Shown in pieces: positions 42,120 to 49,237 of a stretch of DNA of 64,000 nucleotides. The notes under the pieces were generated by a model. That model had not been told where the DNA came from and ran no database searches. It worked only from the letters and a program-made list of their open reading frames with translations. The stretch is from Arcobacteraceae bacterium (lineage in GTDB: Bacteria > Campylobacterota > Campylobacteria > Campylobacterales > Arcobacteraceae). The stretch spans positions 186,001 to 250,000 of the forward strand of contig JALNYH010000001.1 of NCBI GenBank assembly GCA_023229945.1. Reading direction: 5' to 3'. A program made the translations under genes and the position numbers. The first letter of the stretch is position 1. Each line of letters begins with the position of its first letter.

Positions 42120-42428
42120 ATGGAACTAGGTAGAGTCGCAGAGATTGATAATGCAAAAGTAAACGCAGTTAGCAAAGCACAAAAGGTACAGGAAACTGAT
42201 AATAGTCAAAAAATTGACCCAAATGAACAACATAAAAAAGTTCTTTCAAAAGAAGCTAATACACAAAATGAAGTAATGTTGGATAATGTAAGTTTTGGAT
42301 ATAACAAAGAGACAAAAGATTTTTTTGTAAAGGTTAAAAGAGGCGGGATAGAGAATAAATATCCAACTGATGATATGATGAAGTTAAAAGCTAGTTTACT
42401 TAAAGCTATGGATATTGATAAGTCTTGA
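42120..42428 (+). CDS. FlaG-like small protein
   Basis: 102 aa. The N-terminal half is Gln/Lys/Asn-rich and unstructured. The C-terminal half (LDNVSFGYNKETKDFFVKVKRG, ENKYPTDDMMKLKASLLKAM) has the FlaG outline: a strand pair then P-x-D/E-x-M-x-K-L helix. FlaG limits filament length in other bacteria. It normally neighbours fliD, which is not here, so the call is tentative. AGGAGG ribosome site. A 42-bp gap to fliY. Confidence 0.5.
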   Translation: MELGRVAEIDNAKVNAVSKAQKVQETDNSQKIDPNEQHKKVLSKEANTQNEVMLDNVSFGYNKETKDFFVKVKRGGIENKYPTDDMMKLKASLLKAMDIDKS

Positions 42429-42470
42429 GTACAATGGAACAAATTCGAAATTTACTAAAAGGTTGGTTAC

Positions 42471-43364
42471 TTGGCAGCTGATTTAACTAATATATTAAAA
42501 AGTGAACTCTCAAATACCATAGAACAGTTATTGTCAAAAAAGGCCACAATTAAAGATATAGTTGCTTTTGATAAATCAAGTGGTAGTATAGAACAATCTG
42601 TTCTTGTCGAAACAAAATTAGAGTTTAAAAATATTACATCTAGTTGGAATTTTATTATTCCTACAACTGCTGGTGTAAAGTTTGAATACCTTATGCTTGG
42701 AGGTATGGGCGACCTTAAAGAGAGTCTTGATGATGAAACAAGTGATGCTATTAAAGAGATAATATCAAATGTTTGCGGAAGTATGGCAACTTCAATAAAT
42801 GCACAAGATTTTGAAGATTTAGGAAAAGTTAAAACTGAAGTATCTAGTGTATCGATAGCTGATTTGGATAAAATTAAAACATTTGATAATATATATAAAA
42901 TAAACCTTGATTTAGAAGGTGAAGGTTTGGATTTATATATTTCTTTTGATGATATTATAAAGCCATATATTGGTTCTATTAGTGGTGTTGTATCTGTTGC
43001 TCAAGAACATCCAAAAACACAGTCTGCTACAGCTACATTAAATACAGGAACAAATATACAAAATTCAGAGCTATCATCTTTACTAGATGAACATTCTATT
43101 ACAAACTTAAAACTTTTATTTGATATCAAGTTAAAATTAAGTGTTAGACTTGGTACTAAAGTTTTATTGCTAAAAGACATCTTACGATGGGATGTTGGAG
43201 AAATTATTGAACTTGAGCAAATGGTAAATGAGCCTTTAGATATTTTGGTAAATGGTGTCAAAGTTGGTGAAGGTGAAGCTGTTGTTGTGGAGGGTAAATT
43301 TGGTTTAAAAGTGAAGTATATTGGTGATATGAAAACTAAATTCAAAAAAATAGGTATGGCATAA
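42471..43364 (+). CDS. fliY: Flagellar switch phosphatase-like protein FliY
   Basis: 297 aa from TTG 42471 behind AAAAGG. The N-terminal two-thirds has a CheC/FliM-like fold (LMLGGMGDLKESLDDETSDAIKEIISNVCGSMATSIN). The C-terminal SpoA domain (about 215-295: LLFDIKLKLSVRLGTKVLLLKDILRWDVGEIIELEQ, NEPLDILVNGVKVGEGEAVVVEGKFGLKV) is FliN-like. In CheC the active site reads E-x2-N; here it is E-I-I-S-N (x3), so phosphatase activity is doubtful. Starts the fliY-motA-motB-flgJ run. Confidence 0.9.
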   Translation: MAADLTNILKSELSNTIEQLLSKKATIKDIVAFDKSSGSIEQSVLVETKLEFKNITSSWNFIIPTTAGVKFEYLMLGGMGDLKESLDDETSDAIKEIISNVCGSMATSINAQDFEDLGKVKTEVSSVSIADLDKIKTFDNIYKINLDLEGEGLDLYISFDDIIKPYIGSISGVVSVAQEHPKTQSATATLNTGTNIQNSELSSLLDEHSITNLKLLFDIKLKLSVRLGTKVLLLKDILRWDVGEIIELEQMVNEPLDILVNGVKVGEGEAVVVEGKFGLKVKYIGDMKTKFKKIGMA

Positions 43365-43366
43365 GC

Positions 43367-44122
43367 ATGGATAAAACGACCGTTATTGGATTTGCTGGTG
43401 CTTGGGTTATTATAGCAATAGCCATTATTCTTGGTGGGGTTGGTTTTGGTCCATATATTGATATACCATCTGTTTTTATAGTTTTTGGTGGTACTGCACT
43501 TGTTACTGTAGGGCAATTTGAAGCAAATGATTTAAAAAGATTTGGTAAAGCTTTAAAAATTGCTTTTAATGAAAATAAATCAGAACCAGTTCCAGAGCTT
43601 ATAGAAAAAATCATATTTTATGCAACAGAAATCAAAAAACATGGTGTGATGAGTATTGAACAAAAAGTCTTAGCTGAAACAAATCCATTTTTTAAAGAGG
43701 CTTTTCAACTTCTTGTAGATGGTACTAAGCCTGATTTATTGCAACCTTTGCTTGAGACAAAACTGGAACATATGGATAAAAGACATGGTGCTATCCATCA
43801 AATATTAAGTAATATTGGAGGAACAGCAGGTGCTATGGGTATGGCAGGAACATTGGTTGGTCTTGTTGCTATGCTTGCAAACTTAAGTGACCCTGCAGCT
43901 GTAGGTCCTGCAATGGCAGTTGCCTTATTAACTACATTATATGGGGCATTAACAGGGACATTATTCGCAGGTATCTTTGAGAATAAGTTAACACAAAAAC
44001 ATAAAGTTGAAGTAAATTCTTGTGAGATAATAATTCTAGGTTCTACTATGATTGCAGCAGAAGAATCTATAGGTAACATTAAGATGAAGCTAAATGCTAT
44101 TTTAGTGCCTGAGGCTGAATAA
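43367..44122 (+). CDS. motA: Stator protein MotA/PomA
   Basis: 251 aa with four transmembrane helices (about 6-26, 32-50, 145-170, 180-205) and a charged cytosolic loop (EPVPELIEKIIFYATEIKKHGVMSIEQKVL) that contacts FliG. GTAGAMGMAGTLVGLVAML and MAVALLTTLYGALTGTLFAGIF are the helix 3-4 motifs. The overall sequence reads closer to PomA than to enterobacterial MotA. It overlaps motB by 1 bp. Confidence 0.94.
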   Translation: MDKTTVIGFAGAWVIIAIAIILGGVGFGPYIDIPSVFIVFGGTALVTVGQFEANDLKRFGKALKIAFNENKSEPVPELIEKIIFYATEIKKHGVMSIEQKVLAETNPFFKEAFQLLVDGTKPDLLQPLLETKLEHMDKRHGAIHQILSNIGGTAGAMGMAGTLVGLVAMLANLSDPAAVGPAMAVALLTTLYGALTGTLFAGIFENKLTQKHKVEVNSCEIIILGSTMIAAEESIGNIKMKLNAILVPEAE

Positions 44123-44898
44123 TGGCAAAAGGAAAATGCCCAGATTGTCCAAAATGTCTTCCAGGATGGCTTGTACAATTTGGTGATTTGATGTCACTTT
44201 TACTTGTATTTTTTATTCTATTACTTTCTATGGCAGTAATGGATAAGAAAAAAGTTGAAGAGTACTTCACAATTATGAAGAAAGCTATGGGTTTTTTGGA
44301 TAAAACTACTAATTTAGATGATCAAAGTGAAGAGCTAAATCAAAGTCAAGGAGAAGATAGCCAACAAGACCCTGAAGATAGTCAGTCATCTCAGATGAAT
44401 GAAGCTGCTGAAGAAGTTGAAGAGGTTGTAAAGCAGATGAATGAAGTATCTCAAATGCAAAGTGAACAGATCGAGATTGTTAAAAGTCAAAATGAGTTTA
44501 TTTTGGATATTCCAACTACTCTTTTATTCCGTGATGATGAATATGAGCTTACAAATACGGATGCAAAAGCTTTTATTGCAAAAGTAGCAAGAGTAATAAG
44601 GACTATGCCAAATACATTTAGTGTAGAGATAATAGGGCATACTGATAGAAGTAGGTATAAAAGTAATGATATTCCAAGAGATAATTGGGATATATCAGCT
44701 TTGAGATCTATTTCTGTAGTAAAAGAGCTTATAAAGAATAGAATTGATCCCGCACAGCTAAAAGTATCAGCTCATGCTTCTTATAAGCCAAAAAGTGATA
44801 TAGCAACTGAAAATAGAAGAGTTGAGATGAGGTTTTTTTCAGAACGAGGTCAAAATGATGTTTTTGCACAAGAAAATTTCTTTGATAGATTGGAGTAA
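44122..44898 (+). CDS. motB: Stator protein MotB, PomB-like
   Basis: 258 aa. The single membrane helix (about 17-39) carries the ion-binding Asp D22 in VQFGDLMSLLLVFF. The C-terminal OmpA/peptidoglycan-binding domain (about 125-250) has SVEIIGHTDRSRY and NRRVEMRFF. The D-L-M-S-L-L core and the N-terminal C-P-D-C-P-K-C-L-P-G-W segment resemble Vibrio PomB and not the H+-type MotB of Campylobacter, which hints at Na+ use. A Gln/Glu-rich linker (about 68-115) follows the plug region. Confidence 0.92.
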   Translation: MAKGKCPDCPKCLPGWLVQFGDLMSLLLVFFILLLSMAVMDKKKVEEYFTIMKKAMGFLDKTTNLDDQSEELNQSQGEDSQQDPEDSQSSQMNEAAEEVEEVVKQMNEVSQMQSEQIEIVKSQNEFILDIPTTLLFRDDEYELTNTDAKAFIAKVARVIRTMPNTFSVEIIGHTDRSRYKSNDIPRDNWDISALRSISVVKELIKNRIDPAQLKVSAHASYKPKSDIATENRRVEMRFFSERGQNDVFAQENFFDRLE

Positions 44899-44901
44899 AA
44901 T

Positions 44902-45183
44902 ATGGAAAGTTTAAATACAATTTCAACTATAACAAAGTTTGAAGCACCAACAAATTTAGAGTCAAAAAAGTTACGAGAAGCATGTGATGATTTTGAATCA
45001 TTTTTTATGCAACAACTTCTTGATATATCATTACAATCAAGTACTCTTGGTGGTGAAGGTGCAGGAAGTGATATAGTAAAAGGTATGTATAGTGAAGCTA
45101 TGTCAAAATCAACGGGTGGTAATTTAGGTATTAGTGATATGTTATTTAGATTTTTAATAGAAAATAACAAATTAAAGTCGTAA
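44902..45183 (+). CDS. flgJ: Rod-binding protein FlgJ (N-terminal domain only)
   Basis: 93 aa: KKLREACDDFESFFMQQLLDISLQSST, then MYSEAMSKS and LGISDMLFRFL, the rod-binding/capping domain of FlgJ. The muramidase half found in Salmonella FlgJ is absent, as in most Campylobacterota. Starts 3 bp after motB. The 80-bp spacer after it shows no feature. Confidence 0.88.
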   Translation: MESLNTISTITKFEAPTNLESKKLREACDDFESFFMQQLLDISLQSSTLGGEGAGSDIVKGMYSEAMSKSTGGNLGISDMLFRFLIENNKLKS

Positions 45184-45263
45184 GTTTTGATTAGTATGGC
45201 ATATCTTAACTACTTACCGTACAACACATGGTTTACGAATCAAGCATACAAAAAGGATAACAA

Positions 45264-45641
45264 ATGGTAGCAGATTTAATTAATGATATGTTAGAACAAA
45301 CTTTAAAGCTTCAAGGTCATATATTGGAAGATATTGAAGATATAAAAGCTGCTAATCATGAAAAACTTTTAGATAGAAATGAAGATAAGCTTGAAATGAT
45401 GCAAAATTTAGCATCAAAAAAAGTAGAATTAAACAAAGCTCTCCACCATGCAATACAAAACAATGAAGATATTAATCAATATAGAGCAAGTGTTGATCAA
45501 TTGGAAATTGAATTGAAAAAACTTTATCTATTAAATGCAAGACTTGGTTCTATTGTAGAACCTGTTAGAAAAATGTATAAAGAAATAGTAGATGATATAG
45601 TATGCGAATATGGAAGTAGTATAATAGAGGTGAAAGCATAA
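45264..45641 (+). CDS. flgN: FlgN-like flagellar chaperone
   Basis: 125 aa, entirely helical: MLEQTLKLQGHILEDIEDIKAANHEKLLDRNEDKLEMMQNLASKKVEL matches the FlgN long helix hairpin. FlgN escorts the hook-filament junction proteins FlgK and FlgL; flgL is at 57069. AAGGAT ribosome site. It overlaps the next gene by 1 bp. Confidence 0.78.
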   Translation: MVADLINDMLEQTLKLQGHILEDIEDIKAANHEKLLDRNEDKLEMMQNLASKKVELNKALHHAIQNNEDINQYRASVDQLEIELKKLYLLNARLGSIVEPVRKMYKEIVDDIVCEYGSSIIEVKA

Positions 45642-46036
45642 TGAAGTTTTTTGTTTTATTGATTTTATTGATATCAAACATATATGGACAAAATGTTTTA
45701 ACTGCTAAAAGTAACATAAGCTTTAAAGATATTTTAACAAAAGAACATTTTAATGTTGTTTTTATCAACCCATCTGAAATTCCTAGAACTTGTGAGCTTG
45801 TTAGTATTGATGATATTGAAACAAATAAATATTTTGCATCAAAATATATAAGAGCTGGTAGTGTTATTTGTAAAAAAGATTTACAAGTATATGAGTCCAA
45901 TTCTGTAGTATTTGATTTTGGAATATTAGAAATCAAAACAGATGGTGAGATTATTCACGAGACAGATGAATATATAACCATAAAAAAACATGATGGAAGT
46001 GTACATAAAATTTATAAAGATGGACGAGATAGATGA
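45641..46036 (+). CDS. Small exported protein, faint FlgA/SAF resemblance
   Basis: 131 aa. Clear signal peptide (MKFFVLLILLISNIYG). The mature part has KEHFNVVFINPSEIPRTCELVSIDD and YIRAGSVICKKDLQVYESNSVVFDFG, in which the IRAG-x8-L step resembles a SAF domain as in FlgA, the P-ring chaperone. The match is weak and the protein is short for FlgA. It lies between flgN and flhF with overlaps on both sides (1 bp and 4 bp), so it is a member of the operon. Confidence 0.55.
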   Translation: MKFFVLLILLISNIYGQNVLTAKSNISFKDILTKEHFNVVFINPSEIPRTCELVSIDDIETNKYFASKYIRAGSVICKKDLQVYESNSVVFDFGILEIKTDGEIIHETDEYITIKKHDGSVHKIYKDGRDR

Positions 46037-47193
46037 ATATGCTCTCATTCTTAGGTGAAACTCCTACAATTGCTTTAAGAAATGCTCAAAAAGAGTGTGG
46101 TGAAGATGCTATAGTAATATCTACTAAAAAAATTGCAGATAAAAAAACAAGTGGTAAAGATATGTATGAAGTTGTTGTTGCTCTTGAGGAAGAGTATGAA
46201 AAACATCAAAAAATGCCAAAACAAAGAATGGTGAAACAAACTCAAGTTAATGATGTAACACAAACAGAATTTATTGCTCAATTTTATGACTTTAAAGCAG
46301 AAATTTTGAAAATGCAAGAGACGATTTTAAATGTGCAAAAATCTCTATGGAGTCCAAAAAGCCAGCTGTTTGATTTGACTATTCCTATAGAATTTGTAGA
46401 TATTTATAATTTATTTGAACAAAATGAGTTTGATACTGAGATGACTTATACGATTTTGAAAAAAACGATACAACAACTCCCTCCTACACTAAAAGCTCAT
46501 CCAACTAAAATAAGAGATTTCTTCAAGTTAATTCTTAGAAGAATCATACCAATAAAACATGAAGTTCCTTTGCGAAAAAATCAAAGAAAGATAGTGATGT
46601 TTGTAGGACCTACAGGTGTAGGAAAAACTACTACCATAGCCAAACTAGCAGCTCGTTGTGCATATAAGTTGGATATGGACTATAAAGTAGGTATTATTAC
46701 TTTAGATTCTTTTAGAGTAGGTGCAATTGAGCAACTTCGTGCATATACTACTATTATGAGATTGCCTTTGGAGGTTGTCAAAAAGCCAGAAGAGCTTATA
46801 GAGGCTATTATAAGATTGAAAGATTGTAATTATATTTTTATTGATACAGCAGGAAGTAGTCAATATGATTTTGATAAAATAGATTTGATAAATGAGTATC
46901 AAACACATCTTGAAGAGATATCAATTGAGAAAACATTAGTTTTACCAGCTAATATCAAGCAAACAGATTTACAAGATATTTATAAGAGTTATTCAAGAGT
47001 TGGAATAAATTATCTAACATTTACAAAACTTGATGAAACAAAAAGTTTTGGAAATCTAATATCTTTTGCCCATAAAACAAAAAAATCTGTTACTTATTTT
47101 AGTGTAGGTCAAAATGTACCAGATGATTTAATAGTGGCTGATTCAAACTATTTGATAGAGTGTTTTATGAATCAACACTTACCCAAGAGATAA
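46033..47193 (+). CDS. flhF: Flagellar placement GTPase FlhF
   Basis: 386 aa, SRP-GTPase family. The N-terminal B region (MNMLSFLGETPTIALRNAQKECGEDAIVIST) is followed by the N and G domains with GPTGVGKTT (192-200), FRVGAIEQL, FIDTAGSS and FTKLDETKSFG. FlhF marks the pole and starts MS-ring assembly. It is partnered by flhG directly after it (TAATG overlap). Confidence 0.95.
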   Translation: MNMLSFLGETPTIALRNAQKECGEDAIVISTKKIADKKTSGKDMYEVVVALEEEYEKHQKMPKQRMVKQTQVNDVTQTEFIAQFYDFKAEILKMQETILNVQKSLWSPKSQLFDLTIPIEFVDIYNLFEQNEFDTEMTYTILKKTIQQLPPTLKAHPTKIRDFFKLILRRIIPIKHEVPLRKNQRKIVMFVGPTGVGKTTTIAKLAARCAYKLDMDYKVGIITLDSFRVGAIEQLRAYTTIMRLPLEVVKKPEELIEAIIRLKDCNYIFIDTAGSSQYDFDKIDLINEYQTHLEEISIEKTLVLPANIKQTDLQDIYKSYSRVGINYLTFTKLDETKSFGNLISFAHKTKKSVTYFSVGQNVPDDLIVADSNYLIECFMNQHLPKR

Positions 47194-48017
47194 TGATGTT
47201 TAATACGATATCAACTCAAGCCAAAAATTTGGTAAATCTTGCAACAAAAAGCAAGTTAAACTCTAAAACCAAAGTAGTCACCATAACTTCAGGAAAAGGC
47301 GGTGTAGGAAAGTCTACATTCACTGCAAATATTGCTTATCTGTTGGGGGATTTTGGGTATAAAGTGGCAGTATTGGATGCCGATATTGGGCTTGCTAATA
47401 TGCAAGTACTTTTCAATGTCAAACCAGAGCGTACTTTTTTTGATTATATAGAAGGTAAATTTGATAATATTGAAGAGGTTTTTACTCAAACTGAGTATAA
47501 AAATATTACACTAATTGCTGGAAAGAGTGGATATGAGTACTCTTCAAAAGCTAGTAGTTTTGTATTTACACAAATAGTAGAAACTATATTAGAACTAGAT
47601 AAGTTTGACATTTTATTGATAGATACAGGGGCAGGTCTTAATGAATATGTAAAAGAATTTTTAGATATTAGCCCTAATATTTTGGCAGTTACTACAACAG
47701 ATCCTAGTGCTTTAACAGATGTTTATGCATTGATGAAAATGGTAAGTACTTATAAAGAATCTTTACTCTTGACATTTAATCATACCAAAAATTATCAAAC
47801 AGGCTCAACAATTACTGAGTCAATCAAAAATTTGGCTCAAAAAAATAGACTTAACAGTAATTTTATGCTAAAATATATAGGAAGCGTTTCTATGTCGCAA
47901 AATATTGCGACAACTGGTCGTTTGAGGAAGTTGTTTTCAAAAGAGTTTGGTGATGACCAAACAACTTTGGAATTAAGATTGGTTGTTGATAATTTATTAA
48001 ACAATTTAAGGGTGTAG
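47193..48017 (+). CDS. flhG: Flagellar number regulator FlhG (MinD-like ATPase)
   Basis: 274 aa from ATG 47193, which overlaps the flhF stop; an ATG 33 bp earlier would overlap flhF more. Deviant Walker A SGKGGVGKST (33-42), DADIGLANMQVLF, and DTGAGLNEYVKEFL. It limits flagellum number by stimulating the FlhF GTPase. In Campylobacter, a small ORF, fliA, fliM and fliY follow; here fliE-flgC follow instead. Confidence 0.93.
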   Translation: MMFNTISTQAKNLVNLATKSKLNSKTKVVTITSGKGGVGKSTFTANIAYLLGDFGYKVAVLDADIGLANMQVLFNVKPERTFFDYIEGKFDNIEEVFTQTEYKNITLIAGKSGYEYSSKASSFVFTQIVETILELDKFDILLIDTGAGLNEYVKEFLDISPNILAVTTTDPSALTDVYALMKMVSTYKESLLLTFNHTKNYQTGSTITESIKNLAQKNRLNSNFMLKYIGSVSMSQNIATTGRLRKLFSKEFGDDQTTLELRLVVDNLLNNLRV

Positions 48018-48029
48018 GACTATGTTGTC

Positions 48030-48371
48030 ATGATAGTTGAGAGATTTTCTCAAAGTGTAATTGGTAGTGGATTACTAAGGCTTTATGTAGCCATAGGTTT
48101 TTTTGCTACACTTTTATTTTTTGTAATTAATGCTAGTCATTTTACTCCTATGGAGATGTTGATTGGTGTAGTATTAGCTACGATAGCACTTAAAGGATTT
48201 TCGTATTTGATATTATCTTTAGTGATAATATTTTTTAACCTTGACAACAAAAAATCTGAACTTGAATTTTATACAAAAACAACTCAAATAGAGCAGATGC
48301 TAGCTGATTTGGTATTGAAAGAATCAGCAGCAAATGAACATAAAAATATCCCAAAAGGGGCTAAAAGATGA
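48030..48371 (+). CDS. Two-helix membrane protein between flhG and fliE
   Basis: 113 aa. Two hydrophobic helices (about 12-35, LRLYVAIGFFATLLFFVINA; about 42-69, LIGVVLATIALKGFSYLILSLVIIFF), then a charged helical tail (about 72-105). No family recognised. The start at ATG 48030 is 12 bp after flhG and its stop overlaps the fliE start (ATGA). The position suggests a part in early motor assembly, but that is inference. Confidence 0.7.
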   Translation: MIVERFSQSVIGSGLLRLYVAIGFFATLLFFVINASHFTPMEMLIGVVLATIALKGFSYLILSLVIIFFNLDNKKSELEFYTKTTQIEQMLADLVLKESAANEHKNIPKGAKR

Positions 48372-48670
48372 TTAAGATTGATGGCATATCAAATTCTCTT
48401 GGTTTAGGTAATGTTGTAGGTGGGATTAATAAAGCTCAAGAACCTGCTGGTGAATCATTTGCCAGTATGTTGAAAAACAGTTTGCAAGAGGTAAATAAAA
48501 CCCAAGTACAAGGGTACGAAGCTATGAGAGGGATTGCAACTGGAGATGTAAAAAATCTTCAAGAAGCTGTTCAAAAAATTGAAGAAGCTGAGCTTAGCTT
48601 AAAATTTGCGCTAGAAGTTAAGAACAAAGCAATAGCATCATATAAAGAGATTATTAAAATGCAAATTTAA
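48368..48670 (+). CDS. fliE: Flagellar hook-basal body protein FliE
   Basis: 100 aa. FASMLKNSLQEVNKTQVQGYEAMRGIATGDVKNLQEAVQKIEEAELSLKFALEVKNKAIASYKEIIKMQI is the complete FliE core, the junction between MS ring and rod. Followed by a heptad-rich spacer and flgC. Confidence 0.94.
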   Translation: MIKIDGISNSLGLGNVVGGINKAQEPAGESFASMLKNSLQEVNKTQVQGYEAMRGIATGDVKNLQEAVQKIEEAELSLKFALEVKNKAIASYKEIIKMQI

Positions 48671-48673
48671 TAG

Positions 48674-48751
48674 TTAGTTGGTAGAGGGTAGAGAATGGGA
48701 GCTTTTTTTCTTCTTCTCTAATCCCTAACACCTACAACCTAACACCTAAAT
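48674..48751. repeat. Heptad-repeat spacer between fliE and flgC
   Basis: Left arm: TTAGTTG, GTAGAGG, GTAGAGA (48674-48694). Right arm: CCTAACA, CCTACAA, CCTAACA, CCTAAAT (48724-48751). The arms are partly complementary, with a T/C-rich centre. Confidence 0.8.
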
Positions 48752-48767
48752 AAAAGAAGGAGTTATC

Positions 48768-49220
48768 ATGGGTTTTTTTGATGGTTATAATATTTCAACA
48801 AGTGGTATGAGTGCTCAAAGAGCTAGAATAAATGTAGTAAGTGCCAATTTAGCAAATGCACAAACTACAAATACTGTTGGTGGTGGTCCATATCAAAAAC
48901 AAAATGTTGTATTTCAAGAAATGCTTGTGAAAGAGCAAGAAAGAAGTGGTTCAACTAATAATAAATTTAATAATGAAGAATTGACTCTACGAGGAGTTGG
49001 CGTAAAAACTGTTATAGAGTCCAAAGGTAATCCTGTAATGAGATATGAACCACATCACCCTGAAGCAAATGAAAAAGGTTATGTTGCATACCCAGATATC
49101 AACCCTGTAGTGGAAATGACAGATTTGATAGAGGCAATGAGAAGTTATGAAGCAAATATTGCTGCATTTCAAACACATAAAACTATGGATAATAAAACTA
49201 TAGAGATTTTAAAACCATAA
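48768..49220 (+). CDS. flgC: Flagellar proximal rod protein FlgC
   Basis: 150 aa. GYNISTSGMSAQRARINVVSANLANAQTTN and PYQKQNVVFQEM at the N-terminus; NPVVEMTDLIEAMRSYEANIAAFQTHKTM at the C-terminus. AAGGAG ribosome site. Separated from its usual partner flgB. Confidence 0.95.
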   Translation: MGFFDGYNISTSGMSAQRARINVVSANLANAQTTNTVGGGPYQKQNVVFQEMLVKEQERSGSTNNKFNNEELTLRGVGVKTVIESKGNPVMRYEPHHPEANEKGYVAYPDINPVVEMTDLIEAMRSYEANIAAFQTHKTMDNKTIEILKP

Positions 49221-49237
49221 GAAATAAAGGATAAGTT

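Noticed and set aside
45197..45212. TGGCATATCTTAAC as a sigma54 promoter before flgN
   Set aside because: GG is present but no GC at the required 10-bp spacing.
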